This document shows, piece after piece, positions 24,848-36,576 of a stretch of 64,000 nt of DNA. Below the pieces are notes generated by a model. That model searched no databases. It had not been told where the DNA came from and saw only the letters and a list, made by a program, of their open reading frames with translations. A program made the position numbers and the translations under genes. How positions within the stretch are numbered: position 1 is the first letter of the stretch; each line of letters starts with the position of its first letter. The DNA is from Sepiola atlantica (Eukaryota; Mollusca; Cephalopoda; Sepiida; Sepiolidae): assembly GCA_963556195.1 (NCBI GenBank), contig OY744521.1:128515288-128579287 (forward strand), given 5' to 3'.

Positions 24848-25310
24848 TGGAAATAACATCACATGAACCCAAAGGAACTGAAACTGCAAGAAATCTTGTA
24901 AACTATGACCCCCCCCCACCCCCCCCCCCCAAAAAAAAGACAAAAGCCATCAGCCTCGGCTGATACCACAAAATAACTGTGAAGGGTCAAGGAGGATAGA
25001 AAGAGTGAGGAGGGAAAGCACTAACCAGACCTCCACTAGAAGAGTGCGGAGAGTACTGGGACCTTGGGAAGGCTTATAGCCACCCAAATACTAGTGAAGA
25101 CCAATGGGCGTGGCCAGCGAGAAATCAATGGTAAGCGACTGTTGCAATAACGTACAGTCATTTGCAAGGGTTATCAAAAGAGGTGGAGAGTACTGGAAAT
25201 CTGGGGAGACTTGTTGTCACCCAGACTCCAGAGAACAGCACCGGTTATTGTCAGTGAGTAATCTCTGATGATGAACTGCGTGAAAACTTCTAGTGAGTAC
25301 AAATAATAAT
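24848..25310 (+). pseudogene. R4/Dong-like LINE 3' UTR copy 2
   Basis: Collinear with the 3' UTR at 15061-15436: shared CCAGACCTCCACT, GGACCTTGGGAAGGCTTRT-like, AAAGAGGTGGAG, GGAGACTTGTTGTCACYCAG and the terminal TCTAGTGAGTA. It ends in CAAATAATAATAA. No coding part remains. Upstream of the shared UTR is a C-rich run near 24907-24930. TAA repeats flank both sides, consistent with a TAA-targeted element. Confidence 0.75.
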
Positions 25311-25430
25311 AAAATTAGAACATACTTTTGAGAGTATGTCCTATAGATTTAAAAATAATAACATGGTTTTATGAACTAAAAAAATACTCCCGGACAACGC
25401 CGGGTCGGGACGGCTAGTCATTCTTAATAT

Positions 25431-25955
25431 TACGAACATCATGAGTCATATTTCTGTGGCAACGAGCAACCATGACAACTGGAAGTTTTATAAAGAGACA
25501 TTTTAAAATAGATGTTACCTATTCTATATCTGATCATGACAATGGTGATGATGATGATAATGACGTATTCTTAGTTGATATCTACCTGAGGCTCTTCTAA
25601 AACCAACCTGAACAAAACAAACGTTGTGGTGCTAATAATAAAAGCACTAGAGACATAACTCACTTCTCTTGAGTTTTCCTTTGCAAAATAACTTTTACAA
25701 TTATCAATATTTCTTTGTATACATGTGTAGGGGGGGGGGGTGATTTATTATTCAAAGCAAAAGGCATTGTACTATAAATAGAATATTTGTCAAAAATAGA
25801 TGTTAACGTCTGGAATAGCAGACTAACATAAGGAAATAATAAAAACAACATTTTTAGAAAAAATCATTCATTGTTGTCTACTTAATACACTCTTGGATTC
25901 TAATCAGAACCCAGAAATACTAACTTGAATTAATAAAATGCCAAATGTTACTTAT
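25431..25955. other. No gene recognised
   Basis: AT-rich, with a short (GAT)n patch near 25540 and a G10 run near 25731. Nothing recognised. Confidence 0.5.
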
Positions 25956-25959
25956 CATA

Positions 25960-26565
25960 TTCGGTTTAACATCCGTTTTACATACTGGCATATGTTGGAC
26001 GGCTTTTAGAAATTGGTTTCCAAACTAACCTATCTCTGACCAGGTTTTTATGTAGCCCCCTTTCTCTCGAGTGCATCCTTATCACTTCCTCCCATGTTTT
26101 CCTTGGCCTTCTCCTGCCAACTGACACTGCGACCTTAACTGTTCTACATTTATTAACCCAAGTACTCTCATCCATTCTTTCAATGTGACCATATCAGCAA
26201 AGTCTCCTGTTTTAAACACATCTCCCTATACTGTCCAGATCTAATCTTTCTCCCAAGTCATCAAATCTAAGCCTGTCTTTAAGACTCACATTACACATCC
26301 ATCACATCATTCTCATATCATTTTTCTCCATGCAACGCATGTCCTCAACCCTCACTGGCCAGATTTCACTTACATACATCATCACACTGCATACACATGC
26401 TTGAGAGACTCTTCCCTTGGTCAACAGTGGTAACACTCTGCTGGTTAGTAATGGCAGAAGTTCTCTGAACTTACTCCACCCACTCCTAACTCTTGCAATC
26501 ACACTAGCACAAGCACCCCACTGTGCTCCAACGGTATCACAAAGGTAACAAAACCTCTATAAGAG
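25960..26565 (-). pseudogene. RTE-like LINE 3' fragment
   Basis: Minus-strand copy of the family at 4690-5655. In order it encodes 'MIARVRSGWSKFRELLPLL', 'GRVSQACVCSVMMYVSEIWPVR', 'MEKNDMRMM', then (after a frame break) 'MDESTWVNKCRTVKVA' and 'RPRKTWEEVIRMHSRERGLHKNLVRDRLVW'. This is one of the better preserved tails of the family here. The plus-strand junction with a different LINE is at about 26565-26580. Confidence 0.85.
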
Positions 26566-26579
26566 TCAGATTCAGACTA

Positions 26580-26995
26580 AGATGGAGTATTGCTGCCATA
26601 TCTGTGGGATTCTGTTAATAGCACTCTTTCTTGCCTTGACAGAGTACAAAATCGATTTGACAATCTAGTGGGAGATGATCTCTTCTGTTACCTACAGCCT
26701 TTTTTTCACAGAAGAGACATTGCTAGACTTTCCCTATTCTATCGGTATTTCCATGGTAGGTGCTCGACTGAGCTTCAAGCTCTGGTCCCTCACCCCATGA
26801 GTCTTTTCAGCAAGAACTCGTCTAACTACCGACATTACAAAAATTCTTCTTTCTTCCTCTGTGTACCTAAAATCAAATGGAACTTCCATGTACAGAGTTT
26901 CTTTCCAAGAACTTCCCACTTGTGAAACAAGTTATTGTGGGAATGTTTCATACAGATGGTTGTTTTCAAGCTCAATGTTAAAAATATCTGTCGAG

Positions 26996-26998
<3 letters not shown>
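26580..26998 (+). pseudogene. LINE ORF2 C-terminal fragment (Jockey/CR1-like, subfamily 2)
   Basis: A 111-codon frame starting at 26590 reads 'LDRVQNRFDNLVG', 'LQPFFHRRDIARLSLFYRYFHGRCSTELQALVP' and 'KIKWNFHVQSFFPRTSHL', the thumb/tail region of a Jockey/CR1-like ORF2, continuing after a stop into 'NKLLWECF'. Compare the frame at 48556-48882. Remnants of the same subfamily lie at 895-1110 and 44935-45480. It ends at the (ATC)n tract of a neighbouring, oppositely oriented RTE copy. Confidence 0.8.
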
Positions 26999-27034
<36 letters not shown>

Positions 27035-27345
27035 GCATCAGCATCATAATCATCATATTTAGTTTAATGTCCGTTTTACATGCTGGCATCCGTTAGAGGT
27101 CTTTAAGAAATTGACTTACAAAGTAAACTATATTCTGTGAATTAATCATAGTACTGTTTCATCATGCAACTGAAATCTCACTCACCTTTATCATCGACTG
27201 TTTTTGGGACTTGATAAGTGGTAAACGATTAGTATATAAAAAAACACTTCTGAACAACCTCAATAGCTTTGCTATCCAAATATACTTTCTCCACATCTGA
27301 GTTCTCATCCTTCTCCATTGTCTTACAGGCCTTGCATACTTAACT
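26999..27345 (-). pseudogene. RTE-like LINE 3' end with (TCA)n tail
   Basis: Read on the minus strand: a piece with 'VEKVYLDSKAIEVVQ' (27240-27345), then sequence corresponding to the terminal segment GTAAAACGGACATTAAACTA, and a simple-repeat tail seen on the plus strand as (ATC)n at about 26998-27035. The middle of the ORF tail is deleted. It shows the same ATG/ATC-type 3' tail as the copies ending at 5655 and 19435. Confidence 0.7.
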
Positions 27346-27443
27346 AGTAATAATAATAATCTGCCAAAAGCCAAGGTAAACAATATGGAAATCAGCAAAA
27401 TTGAAAATAAACAGGCAAGAAAATAAAATGGGAAGAGAAGAAA

Positions 27444-28624
27444 CTACATAGAATCCAATTGTAGTTTTACGTTTTTATTTAAGATTTTTACCTGAACATA
27501 TCTTATAATATTGCCGCCGTGTTTGATAGTCTTTGTAGATTTAACTTGCGTTTTATTTCCTTTCATCGTTCTACAATGCGAACTTTTGTGTCCGATTTTT
27601 TTATGAATCAGGCAGGTTTTAACACGAAATGGGCATTCTGTTACCCAATTCAGGCTTCCGCATCGATAACAAGGGATCGGCGGTAATTTATTTTTGTAAG
27701 GCTGACTTGTTTTTGAGGCGTAAAAATTCCGTTTTTTGCTTTGAATTGTGTTTGGATGAGAGTTGAATTTTGATTTTTTACGTACTTTTCGTATGTGTGC
27801 AATGTCCGACTGTTCGATGTTCCTCGAATCCTGCTTAACACTAATAAATCGTTGGCAGTCCTCAGCTAATCTCTGCAGTGTTAAATTCGGTTCATTTACT
27901 AATTTATTTAGAACTCTACGCCTGATTTCAGCGTCTTTTCCTGATACCAATCCTTGAACGAAAATTAAGCATTTAAAATTATCAGCACTATGTCTGGCTA
28001 ATTTAAAATAATCGCAGTGTTTATTTACGACTGATGCGAACGTTGAATAATCTTCGTTGTCTTTTTACCAGGTTAAACACTTCCAGCGTTTGTGAAACAA
28101 AGAAGTCTTTGGGCTAAACCATTCCATTAAAAGATTTACAACTTCATCAAAAGTCAAATCGCTCGTTTTTCGGGGCAAAATAAAATCTACGAACTTAGTA
28201 TGTTCGCTGGTGCCTTTTTTCAGAAGTAGTAGAGTCTGCCTAATTTCCACAATCTATTTTATATGTCGTCATATCTTCTAAAATACGAAGCAAAGGTTTT
28301 ATCCTCATCTGGGGAATACGTAAAGTTGTCAATTGCACGCCAAACAGCATTCTGCGAAAAAGAATTATCGCTTTCGTTACCTTGTCCCATATGCGATATT
28401 GTTTGCCTTAATACTTCAATCTTTTCGTCGGTTTCTTTTTTAGTTCAAGAACATTTTTTTCGGCTTCTTTATTTTGTTCTAGTAGACTTTCTTCTGTCTT
28501 TTGTAGTCTGTCGTCGGCTTCTTTTTTATTCTCGAAGAAACTTTTGAAATCTTTCTTCAGTTTTCAGTAGTCTTTCTTCAGTTTTCTGTTGCTGTTGCAT
28601 TTTAAATTTTACTAGTTCTGTCAT
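27444..28624 (-). pseudogene. Ty3/Gypsy-type gag with zinc knuckle, truncated at the protease
   Basis: A plausible start codon at 28624 (minus) gives a coiled-coil-prone N-terminus rich in Lys/Glu/Gln ('KTEERLLKTEERF'), followed by frameshifts, a capsid-like segment ('DFILPRKTSDLTFDEVVNLLMEWFSP', 'NKHCDYFKLARHSADNFKCL', 'EIRRRVLNKL') and, in the cleanest frame (27444-27950), a basic stretch and the pattern 'CYRCGSLNWVTECPF' plus 'CLIHKKIGHKSSHC', i.e. retroviral-type Cys/His knuckles. It ends 'VQVKILNKNVKLQLDS', the start of an aspartic protease active-site strand, then a stop at 27444. Reverse transcriptase and integrase are absent. Family assignment rests on this domain order. Confidence 0.8.
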
Positions 28625-29619
28625 GGTAGCCTTAAAGTCTTCTATATTTAAAGTGTGTCTTTTTAAAATACGGTTTTAGAAAGAAAATGTGTCCTTATCG
28701 AATACGGCTTTTAGACATTTCTTTTAGATTATGCTTGGTAGACGTAATCTTAGTTGTAAAAAAGAGTATAAACCTATTTTCTTTCGACAAAAATCAGTTT
28801 TTTAGTACGCTTTTTGCGTAGCCGTAGAATTTGCGATCGGCACTTTAGTCAGTGAAAAAATAAAAGTACGGTTTCAATTTTTTTTCTTTCTTTCGGCAGA
28901 AGTAACTTTCTTTTTTGGAGAGAGAAAAAAATCATGTATTCTTTTCTTGTTAAAAAGTACAACAGTGTCGGAATAGTGATTTAAAAAAAAATCACTGACC
29001 TTTCTTCAAATGAGAGAAAATAAGTTATTCTTTACGTGTTTCTTCTTTTTTCCACCGGTAAAGCCAGTTTTTAGAACGATGACGTCGTCTGGTGAATTTG
29101 TCGTTGATTTCTCCAAGTTTTGTTTTTTTATAAGGTTCTCTAAAAAACAACAAAAACACTTTATATACTTTGTTGCCCGTTGTGGCATCCATTTTAAGGT
29201 TCTCCAGAATCCTTTATTGTAACCACGTTGTCAGTCCTTGTGGTGGTGTAAGTTTGAAATCCCACGTCGCCGGTCGTCATGGGGTCTTTTTTAAGTTTCT
29301 CAAGAAAAATCCTTAATGTTGTTGTTGTTTCCCGTGTAAGTTCGAATACATCGTAGCCAGTTATTGTGAGGTCCTATTTAAAGATTTTTTCGCGAGTTGT
29401 TGTGGGTTCCCGTGTAAATTCGAATACCTGGTAACCAGTTATTGTAAGGTCATTTTTAAGGAATTTCGCGAATTATTGTAGGGTCCGTGTAAGTTCGAAT
29501 ATCTCGTTGCCAGTTCCAAAAATGGACGTGAAGACATTTAAATTGAATAAAAGTTATCCAATGAAAAAGAATTAATTATTTATTTACTTGAAATATTCGC
29601 TTGTTAGATTCCATGCACT
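28625..29619 (-). other. Gag-upstream leader with repeated PBS-like motif
   Basis: This lies upstream of the gag start on the minus strand and has no frame of its own. At 29213-29515 a motif recurs about every 80-90 bp: on the minus strand ACTGGCNACGA, about 5 bp later TTCGAAYTTACACGGG (positions near 29505, 29440, 29365, and a weaker one near 29260). TGG followed by a sequence complementary to a tRNA T-arm is what a tRNA primer-binding site looks like, so this may be a leader in which the primer site was duplicated. LTR boundaries were not found. Confidence 0.4.
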
Positions 29620-30830
29620 TTATTTAGATTTGAAAGGTTGGTAAAAGTACAGAATAGTTAACACCCGATAACTTATAAACGAAACAGAAACATCAACACA
29701 TAATTTATATATTAGAATGAAATTCTCTACTCAACCTGCCTAATCTTAACGTGTGAAAACGATTTGTAAGATTTTTTATCGTTTAAAGATCTTACAAAAT
29801 TAGTATGAACGTGCTCTGTGTACATTCACTGCACAGGCTGTGATCGTCCACTCATTGTGCCAAGTTGTTGTTTGATTCCGACACCAGTTGCCGTGTCAAT
29901 TTTGTCTCAGTCATTGCTGCAACAGATGCATTCTTCCTCAAAATAAAATCCTAACTCTCATTTAAAAGAATTAACAAAGTTTTATTCTTTCAGAAGTTAC
30001 AATGATGCTCGTTTTCTTCCTTTGAATAACAGACCTGCAAATGAGAAATCTTAGCCGGACCAAATAAAAACACAAATCCAATGGCGAAGAGCCAAAGGTC
30101 CATTCTGCATGGAGAGGCACACAAACCCAACTGACTATCAGAGCCCAGAAAGTCAAACAGGTAGTGAAACGCTTAGAGGGTCAACTGCCCCCCTTGCCTA
30201 TCTGCTGAAATATATATATAGATATCCTGGGACCACACCAGAAAAGACCACTTGAGATAATCGCTCGCTAGCATCCACTTGAAAATGCTAATCTGCTTCC
30301 AATCTATGGATATCAAAAACCCACTGTCTAGGGAGTGCCATATCTAGTCGGTTATTATTTTTTTCAAGTACCTTGCTCTCATCATGAACGCCTGTTTAAA
30401 GAGATACTAATTTTTTTCAAATGAACAATTTGAATTCTGGGTGGTCCAAGCTCCAGCCAAATATATTTTCAATATCTTAGATGATTTCTTTTTTTCTTAG
30501 CCAAATACCTCTGACCTGCAGCAAATCTGTTATTTGTATGCATCGCAAACATGAAACCCACTAAACGTGCCGCCTAGTGCATATTCACACTAGGCCATTT
30601 ATTTATTTTTGTTTTTTTTGTTTACAAGTTCTAAAGTGTTAAAGATTTTATAATTTTACCATTTCAAAAAGTTTTACAAATCGTTTCTACACGGTAAAAC
30701 TAGACGAGTCCGGTAAATAATTTTATTCTAATATGTTTTATAAAAATGATGTGTTGTTGTTTTATGGGGGTTACGAGTTCTTGACTGTTAACTATTCTGT
30801 ATCTTTACCAAAAGATTTTCTACTTTTTTT
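29620..30830. repeat. Diverged inverted repeat, arms about 200 bp
   Basis: The segment at 29625-29800 matches the reverse complement of 30605-30810 with many differences; shared landmarks are ACAGAATAGTTAACA, CATATTAGAATRAAATT and AAACGATTTGTAA. About 800 bp of unassigned DNA lie between. This may be two oppositely oriented copies of one terminal repeat. Confidence 0.55.
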
Positions 30831-31009
30831 TAATTGCAAACTATTTGGTCACATCCTCTAAACTGATCTAACGTAACACATTTTGATGTCCTCTCCAGCC
30901 CATGATACTTACTTTTACCTTTCATAATATGCACTCTTTGGATGAGAAACCACTCTCACAAATCGATTTCGGCTGTATTTATACTCGAGCAGGGCTATCC
31001 TGCGTTGCC

Positions 31010-31863
31010 CGGGAGAGTAGTAAGTAATTTATTTTTATCAATAATTGTCACACGTGAGGTAAATCTTATTGTGAAAACCGAAACAATTAATCGAGGCAAA
31101 ATTTATCCCCCCCCCAACTCCACCAAAATAATATGCGAGTTAAATCTTACTTAAAAAACACACTTCGTGAGTGAAGTTTTGAAAAAAAAGTTTCACTTCA
31201 AAAAATAAACTACTCCGCTCTCTCTCCTGAATCTGTAAATAAAGCATCTGTTGTGGCCATAGATTAATTTCTAATTTAGTCACACAAATATTAAAAACAA
31301 GGGAATATTTTTGTGTCTATTAAAAAAGAACGAAATTCTTTCCTTCATTTTTATTATCATTTATTAAGATTTTTGCTCATAAAATAAAAATTGCATACGT
31401 GATTATTCTCTCCTTTCTTTATTATTATCAATTATTATTACATTAAGATTGTGTGTGGCTTTTAGGGTTTTGAAACCAATTTTGAAGCACAATGATTTTG
31501 TTTCAATATATTTTAAAGAAAGATTTGAATAAAATCTAATTTTCAATGAATTTGAAATTCACATGAATGTTGATTTTGTTATTATTTGTAAACATTTGCT
31601 TATCAATTCATTTTGTTATTTAAAACTAGCAGGGCTACCTAGTGTTGCCTGAGGGAGAAGTTGTAGCGGTCATAAACAGACTTATTTTCTCCCTCCGAAA
31701 AATGCCCCCATTGTGTGAGCTGGTCACACACTGACCAATCAGCATGCAGGGCGCATGGATTCCTTCTGTTTGCTGAAGAACTATTTCAACCCCTTTGGAA
31801 ATCACGAGCAGCCACCAGAGAGACCCCGGCAAGCAACGAGGAACCCTCCTCTCTCTCTCTCTC

Positions 31864-31894
<31 letters not shown>

Positions 31895-32490
31895 TGCCCC
31901 TGTCCACTGGACGTGCAGCAACTACTATCTTCGTCTGAAGATAGTTGCTAACAGACCTTCAGCAGCTCTAAGAACTTCCTACTTTCCTCTTCCTCTCTCG
32001 GACACTGTCCAACTCTCTTTCCACCTATACCAAATAGTATAGGTAACCTTTTTGAATAAACCCTTTTCGTTGCTGTTATAAAGAGGTTTCGTTATTCCAA
32101 TTCGTGGCTGAAACCTAAGATAGGGGCAACGTCCCCTTTTTTTACAAAGTAAGTAATTTATTTTTATCAATAACAATTTATTTCTTACTGTAAAAAAACG
32201 AAACAGCTAAACGAGATTAAACTTATAAAAAACAAACAAACAACAAAAGCACAAGTTAGATCTTACTTAAAAAAACAAATACGCGAGTAATGTTTTACAA
32301 TGAAAAAATATGCAAGATAAGTTTTACTTAAAAAAATAAACTAATCTGCTCCCTATCTTTTGAATCTGTAAATAAGGCATTTGTGTGCCTGTAGATTAAT
32401 TTCTATTTAGTCACAAAAATATCAAGAACACGGAGATATTTTTTTATGTCTATTAAAAGTGAAAAAAATTATTTCCTTTATTTTTTACTA
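31010..32490 (+). repeat. Direct repeat pair, arms about 350 bp
   Basis: 31017-31400 and 32144-32480 are collinear: AGTAAGTAATTTATTTTTAT at the left of each, then CTGAATCTGTAAATAARGCAT, AGATTAATTTCTA and TATGTCTATTAAAA-like blocks. Between them lies about 740 bp containing a (CT)n tract (31848-31895) and a unit ending near 32140. The right arm appears to continue after 33115, so the stretch 32485-33115, which begins ACTAGCTGGCTTTGC and holds a (GA)n tract, looks inserted. Confidence 0.6.
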
Positions 32491-32922
32491 GCTGGCTTTG
32501 CTAGCTCACTGACACTTTGCAAAGTTCACTACTTGAAATACTTGAAACCAAAGTTTTAAATAATAAACATTTAATTTATAAGTTTCTTGCAAATACAAGA
32601 CTAACACTTTCGCATTTATTCGTATAAATGGATAAACATTAACGTTTTGGTAATTTTTATATAAATTTATCTATCTTTTAAATAAGACAGTAATGAAATA
32701 AAAAGAAAGAAGAAATCAAGTTACGTGAGCGATGGTGTGTGTGTGTGGGGGGGGGGAGTAGCTGAGTTCTTATTATTTAGTAGTTGAATTTAGTTTTTGA
32801 AAATTAAGTCAGTCCTCCTAAAGAACGGAAAGGAACATTTAAACACAAATGAGAAACGTTCTGTCTACTGGATCAAAACAATCATTGAATTTACAAATAA
32901 TAAAAATTAATACGGCGTCGTG

Positions 32923-32970
<48 letters not shown>

Positions 32971-33124
32971 TGTGTTATGTAAATGAGGCATTTAAATAAG
33001 TGTCTTTAGATCATTCGTCTTTACTATATATAGAGTATTTCAAAATTCTATGTTGTATTATTGATTTAAATAACACTAACCCATTTTAATGGTAATATAG
33101 GAGTGATAAATGAAAAATCTTTCG

Positions 33125-33300
33125 CATTTATTCATTTAGATTATCAGTTATTAAGCCTCCTCTTCTTTGCTCATAAAATTAAATTTGTATATGTGATTAT
33201 TCTTATTGTTCTTTATTATTATTATCAGTTCTTATTAAAATTAAGATAAAGCCTTCCTTCTTTGCTCATAAAATTAAATTTGGATACGTGATTATGGAAG
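33125..33300 (+). repeat. Two-unit tandem repeat
   Basis: A block containing TCTTTGCTCATAAAATTAAA, then TTGTATATGTGATTATTC, is repeated about 100 bp downstream (near 33155-33210 and 33255-33300). A third relative lies at 31370-31410. These are pieces of the dispersed repeat seen in the preceding direct-repeat pair. Confidence 0.6.
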
Positions 33301-33719
33301 TGAGCTGGACACACGTACATTCACTTTTATTATATAGATATGAGACATGAAGAAAAGTGTCTCTGAAACAAGCTCTTTTATATTTAGCATGAATCATTCT
33401 GAATTTAATAATCCTATCCAAACCGGAAGGTGTGTCAAGCCTTCGAAGCGTTAACTTCCTGGCTGACTCGCACAAACTCATGGAGATTAATCATGTTTAG
33501 ACACTTTGTTCAAAATAAAATTGAAAAAATCTAAAATAAATCCATTTACATTAATTCATCAGTTTTTACCAATCAAATATCGATTGCATTAATGATTGAA
33601 GGAAATCTGTTTAAATAATCCTTTGATCTTGGCATCCATTCTCTTTCTGGCATTTCACAATGCTTATTATAACTTGGTCGGGTTTCTAATAATAGTATTT
33701 CCTTCTAAAGGGTTGTTGT

Positions 33720-34093
<374 letters not shown>

Positions 34094-34325
34094 AAATTTC
34101 ATAAACTGCAGCCCCCTCCAAAAAAAACAATGTGATAGCACCAGCCTCGACTGGTACTACACAAAATAGTCGTGAAGAGTCTAGGAGGATGGAAAGACCG
34201 AAGAGGAAGAGCACCAACCAGACCTCTACTGGAAGGGTGCGAGAGTACTAGAACCTTGGGGGGGGCTTACTGTCACTCAAATTCAAGAAAAGATCAACAT
34301 TTTGCTAACAGTCCAGTCAGATAGC
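34094..34325 (+). pseudogene. R4/Dong-like LINE 3' UTR copy 3, truncated
   Basis: Matches copy 2 (24930-25090): CACCAGCCTCGACTGGTACY-like, AGTCTAGGAGGATGGAAAGA, ACCAACCAGACCTCTACTGG and GAACCTTGGGG. The match fades near 34300, so the terminal 200 bp are missing or very diverged. Upstream is the compound array ending in AAT units. Confidence 0.7.
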
Positions 34326-34455
34326 GGAGTTCCCAATGGACCTTATATACTCCACAGGGTCTAGAACAGTATTAAAACAACAAAATTAGTCAATATTTTC
34401 CATTATCTTTCAAACATGGCTAGTTGAAAAAGGGGATGTTAATTTTATATTATTT

Positions 34456-34537
<82 letters not shown>

Positions 34538-34989
34538 TTTCCACAATCAGACAATTCCGCACGAGGTTTAGGTAAAACAAATATATTGGAGAAAAGTATA
34601 TACAACAGAGGAACAAGAGAAGTGGTACGTCAGTACTGACTGTCAGTGTACACTGGGGTTGAACTCAAACGCTGAGAAGCCTATGCTTCCTGCACCTATT
34701 TAGAATGGACACAGTTCAAAATGTTAAATAGTTCATGTAATCACTTCCTAGTTTTTTCGTATATTCTATTAGTGGATCTAATCGCAAATAGTGCATCATA
34801 TAGTCCATCTTCCAATTCAAGGTCACTCTTGAAGTGATCATGAATCATGAATCTCCTTAAGTAAAAATAAGTCTAGCAAGTCTGTTATCTCTACTGAATC
34901 TGTAAATCCCATAAAAATATTAAAATGGTAAGGGGTATCCTAACTTGTTTTGTTGTCAAAATATATTACGTATTTTCTTGCTAGTATTA
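34326..34989. other. No gene recognised; (TA)n tract
   Basis: Contains a (TA)n tract at about 34459-34533. The remainder is unassigned AT-rich DNA. Confidence 0.6.
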
Positions 34990-36495
34990 TTAAATCAACT
35001 TCTGCTTGATTGTATCCTAGAATTATGTTGCACATCAGTCTGCCAGTGGCTTTGTTGCTGTCGGGCTATGAACCCCTTAGCCGTGCATATCGTCGTGGCA
35101 ATAAAAAAAATAGATCCAAGTTCCTCTAGGCCGGGATGGCGACGATGATGATGATGACGTCGCCGATCTGGTCGTCTCGTCCAGCTACAAACACACTCCC
35201 ACCTTGAAGCTGTTTATAGCAGCGAGCGATCACTGGGCGAACAGCAACCGGTTGGCCCTGTGGGGGCGAAGGATCATTCAAAGCAGAACAAAAAGAAAAA
35301 GAACAATGTTCAACAACTTGGTCTGTTTTTTTTTTTTTGTATAGAAGAGTAATTATTAATAAAATAAAAGAATTGATTTTACATTGGTCAATGGTAGGAT
35401 TAATGTCTACCGTGCTCGTAAATGTCTTTAGCAAGGGTTGTTGTTTTTTGCTAAGTTCTTTGTGTGTGCGAATTCTTTACACAAGTGGTTGTCTATGTCA
35501 GAAACTTAACGGGCGAAGGTGGTGGCTAGAATTTCGTCCGGTTTGGTTCTTCGGCGCACGCCACTTCGGCACACGCCACTTTGGTGTCGCCCGGGCGTCA
35601 GTTCAACTCTCCCGGGCGTCCATCCAACTCTACTCGTGCGTGAAAAAAAACACATTGTTTTATTGAAGTGGCAGCATTTTTGTTATCTCTCTTTCTCGTG
35701 CATCTATAGTCGTACACACCCCTTCTCCGCCATCTTACTCCCTGCCTGTCCTCCTCTCTCAAGGAGGGTGGTGACGGGCGTCTCACTCCTTTTTTCTAAA
35801 AATAAATGGGATTTCTCCGTAACCCACCGACATCGTAAACAAACGATGACAGGTTCACATAAATCTTTGTCAAGAGTGGTTTGGTCGTGACATCTTCAAA
35901 ACAACCGTAAAAGACCTGTGGCTAAAAATAAAACTGCCGTTCATCAAAACAATAATATCGTGTTATTGATATATCAGAATTAAATTTGCGATATAGAATT
36001 CTCTAATCTCCACCTTCCAGCTGGCAACTCTCTCTACGCCTTTGGTGGTAATTGATTTTGAATATCTTACACGATTCCACAAGACTAGCTGGCGCCTCGT
36101 TCTGTCGTCCGAATAAGTTCATTTCTACGTCAAATATATACTAGTTTTATATCTCCACTTCGTTTCGTCGCAGGGCCCTCAATCGGCGTAGCATCACCAC
36201 TAAGATGCCTACTAGCGCGTCATCAGGGTACCCGATCCCCATTGGACCCCGGATACTTTGTCACATTGCTGTCGGGCTGAGGTACGGTTATGTTCAGTCC
36301 TAGAAAGTCCACTCTTTCAGGCTTTACCTTTTCTTTGAGAAGGGGTTAGTTTATTGCTAATCGCCGGAGGCGCCACTACCGGGGAATGCGAATGGAGATG
36401 CTCAGTCATTTTTATAGGTCAGAGTACGGTTATCCTAGTGCGCTGGCTTCTTAAAACCATACCTTATTCTGTGTCTAACCTCCTGGCAAGGAATT
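34990..36495 (+). mobile_element. U2-type retroposon body, split by the 1.2-kb element
   Basis: The right piece (36279-36495) matches the body of the U2-headed element at 51060-51401 in the opposite orientation: TTCAGTCCTAGAAAGTCCAC, then GGGTTAGTTTATTGC and CCACTACCGGGGAATGC. The left piece (ending at 35067 with GGCTTTGTTGCTGTCGGGCT) joins to it when the inserted element and one 13-bp duplication are removed; the copy at 43890 reads continuously across this junction. How far the left piece extends is unclear, and no U2 head was recognised in it. Confidence 0.6.
35068..36265 (+). mobile_element. Unidentified 1.2-kb element, copy 2
   Basis: Full-length relative of 17160-18412 with the same two ends. 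It is flanked by an exact 13-bp direct repeat TTGCTGTCGGGCT (35055-35067 and 36266-36278), and the surrounding sequence belongs to a U2-type retroposon body that is uninterrupted elsewhere. A clean 13-bp duplication of variable length (5 bp for copy 1) is typical of target-primed reverse transcription. There is no poly(A) at either end and no reliable coding frame, so it is probably non-autonomous. Confidence 0.75.

Positions 36496-36499
<4 letters not shown>

Positions 36500-36574
<75 letters not shown>
36500..36574. repeat. (TA)n microsatellite
   Basis: About 75 bp of pure TA repeats directly following the U2-type body copy. Confidence 0.97.

Positions 36575-36576
<2 letters not shown>

Larger units (their letters stand above)
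24224..25430. mobile_element. Composite region bounded by about 40-bp inverted ends
   Basis: The left edge begins GAATGACTAGCTGGTCC and runs to GTTGCCCGGGAGTATTT; the right edge is its reverse complement with a few substitutions (AAATACTCCCGGACAACG to GGCTAGTCATTC). ATATTA occurs just outside both ends and could be a target-site duplication. Inside lie a short foldback (24370-24510), a trinucleotide array and an R4/Dong-like 3' end. This could be two oppositely oriented copies of one retroelement terminus instead of a unit transposon; related GTTGCCCGGGAG-type blocks occur at about 31005 and 31645. Confidence 0.45.

Noticed and set aside
25255..25310. Hammerhead look-alike (CTGATGATG, then GTGAAAAC) at the end of the R4/Dong-like UTR
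   Set aside because: No stable stem II or stem I can be formed here or in the paralogue at 15397-15430, where the second box reads GATAAC.
28550..28610. CTGAAGA and GAAAAC boxes on the minus strand
   Set aside because: They lie in the Glu/Lys-rich coding repeat of gag (KTEER), where GAAGAAAGA-type codons produce such boxes by chance.
31640..32140. Segment with (CT)n, AATAAA and a possible primer-like TGGCTGAAACC as an LTR
   Set aside because: No paired copy, no TG...CA ends and no target duplication were found; left as part of a direct-repeat region.
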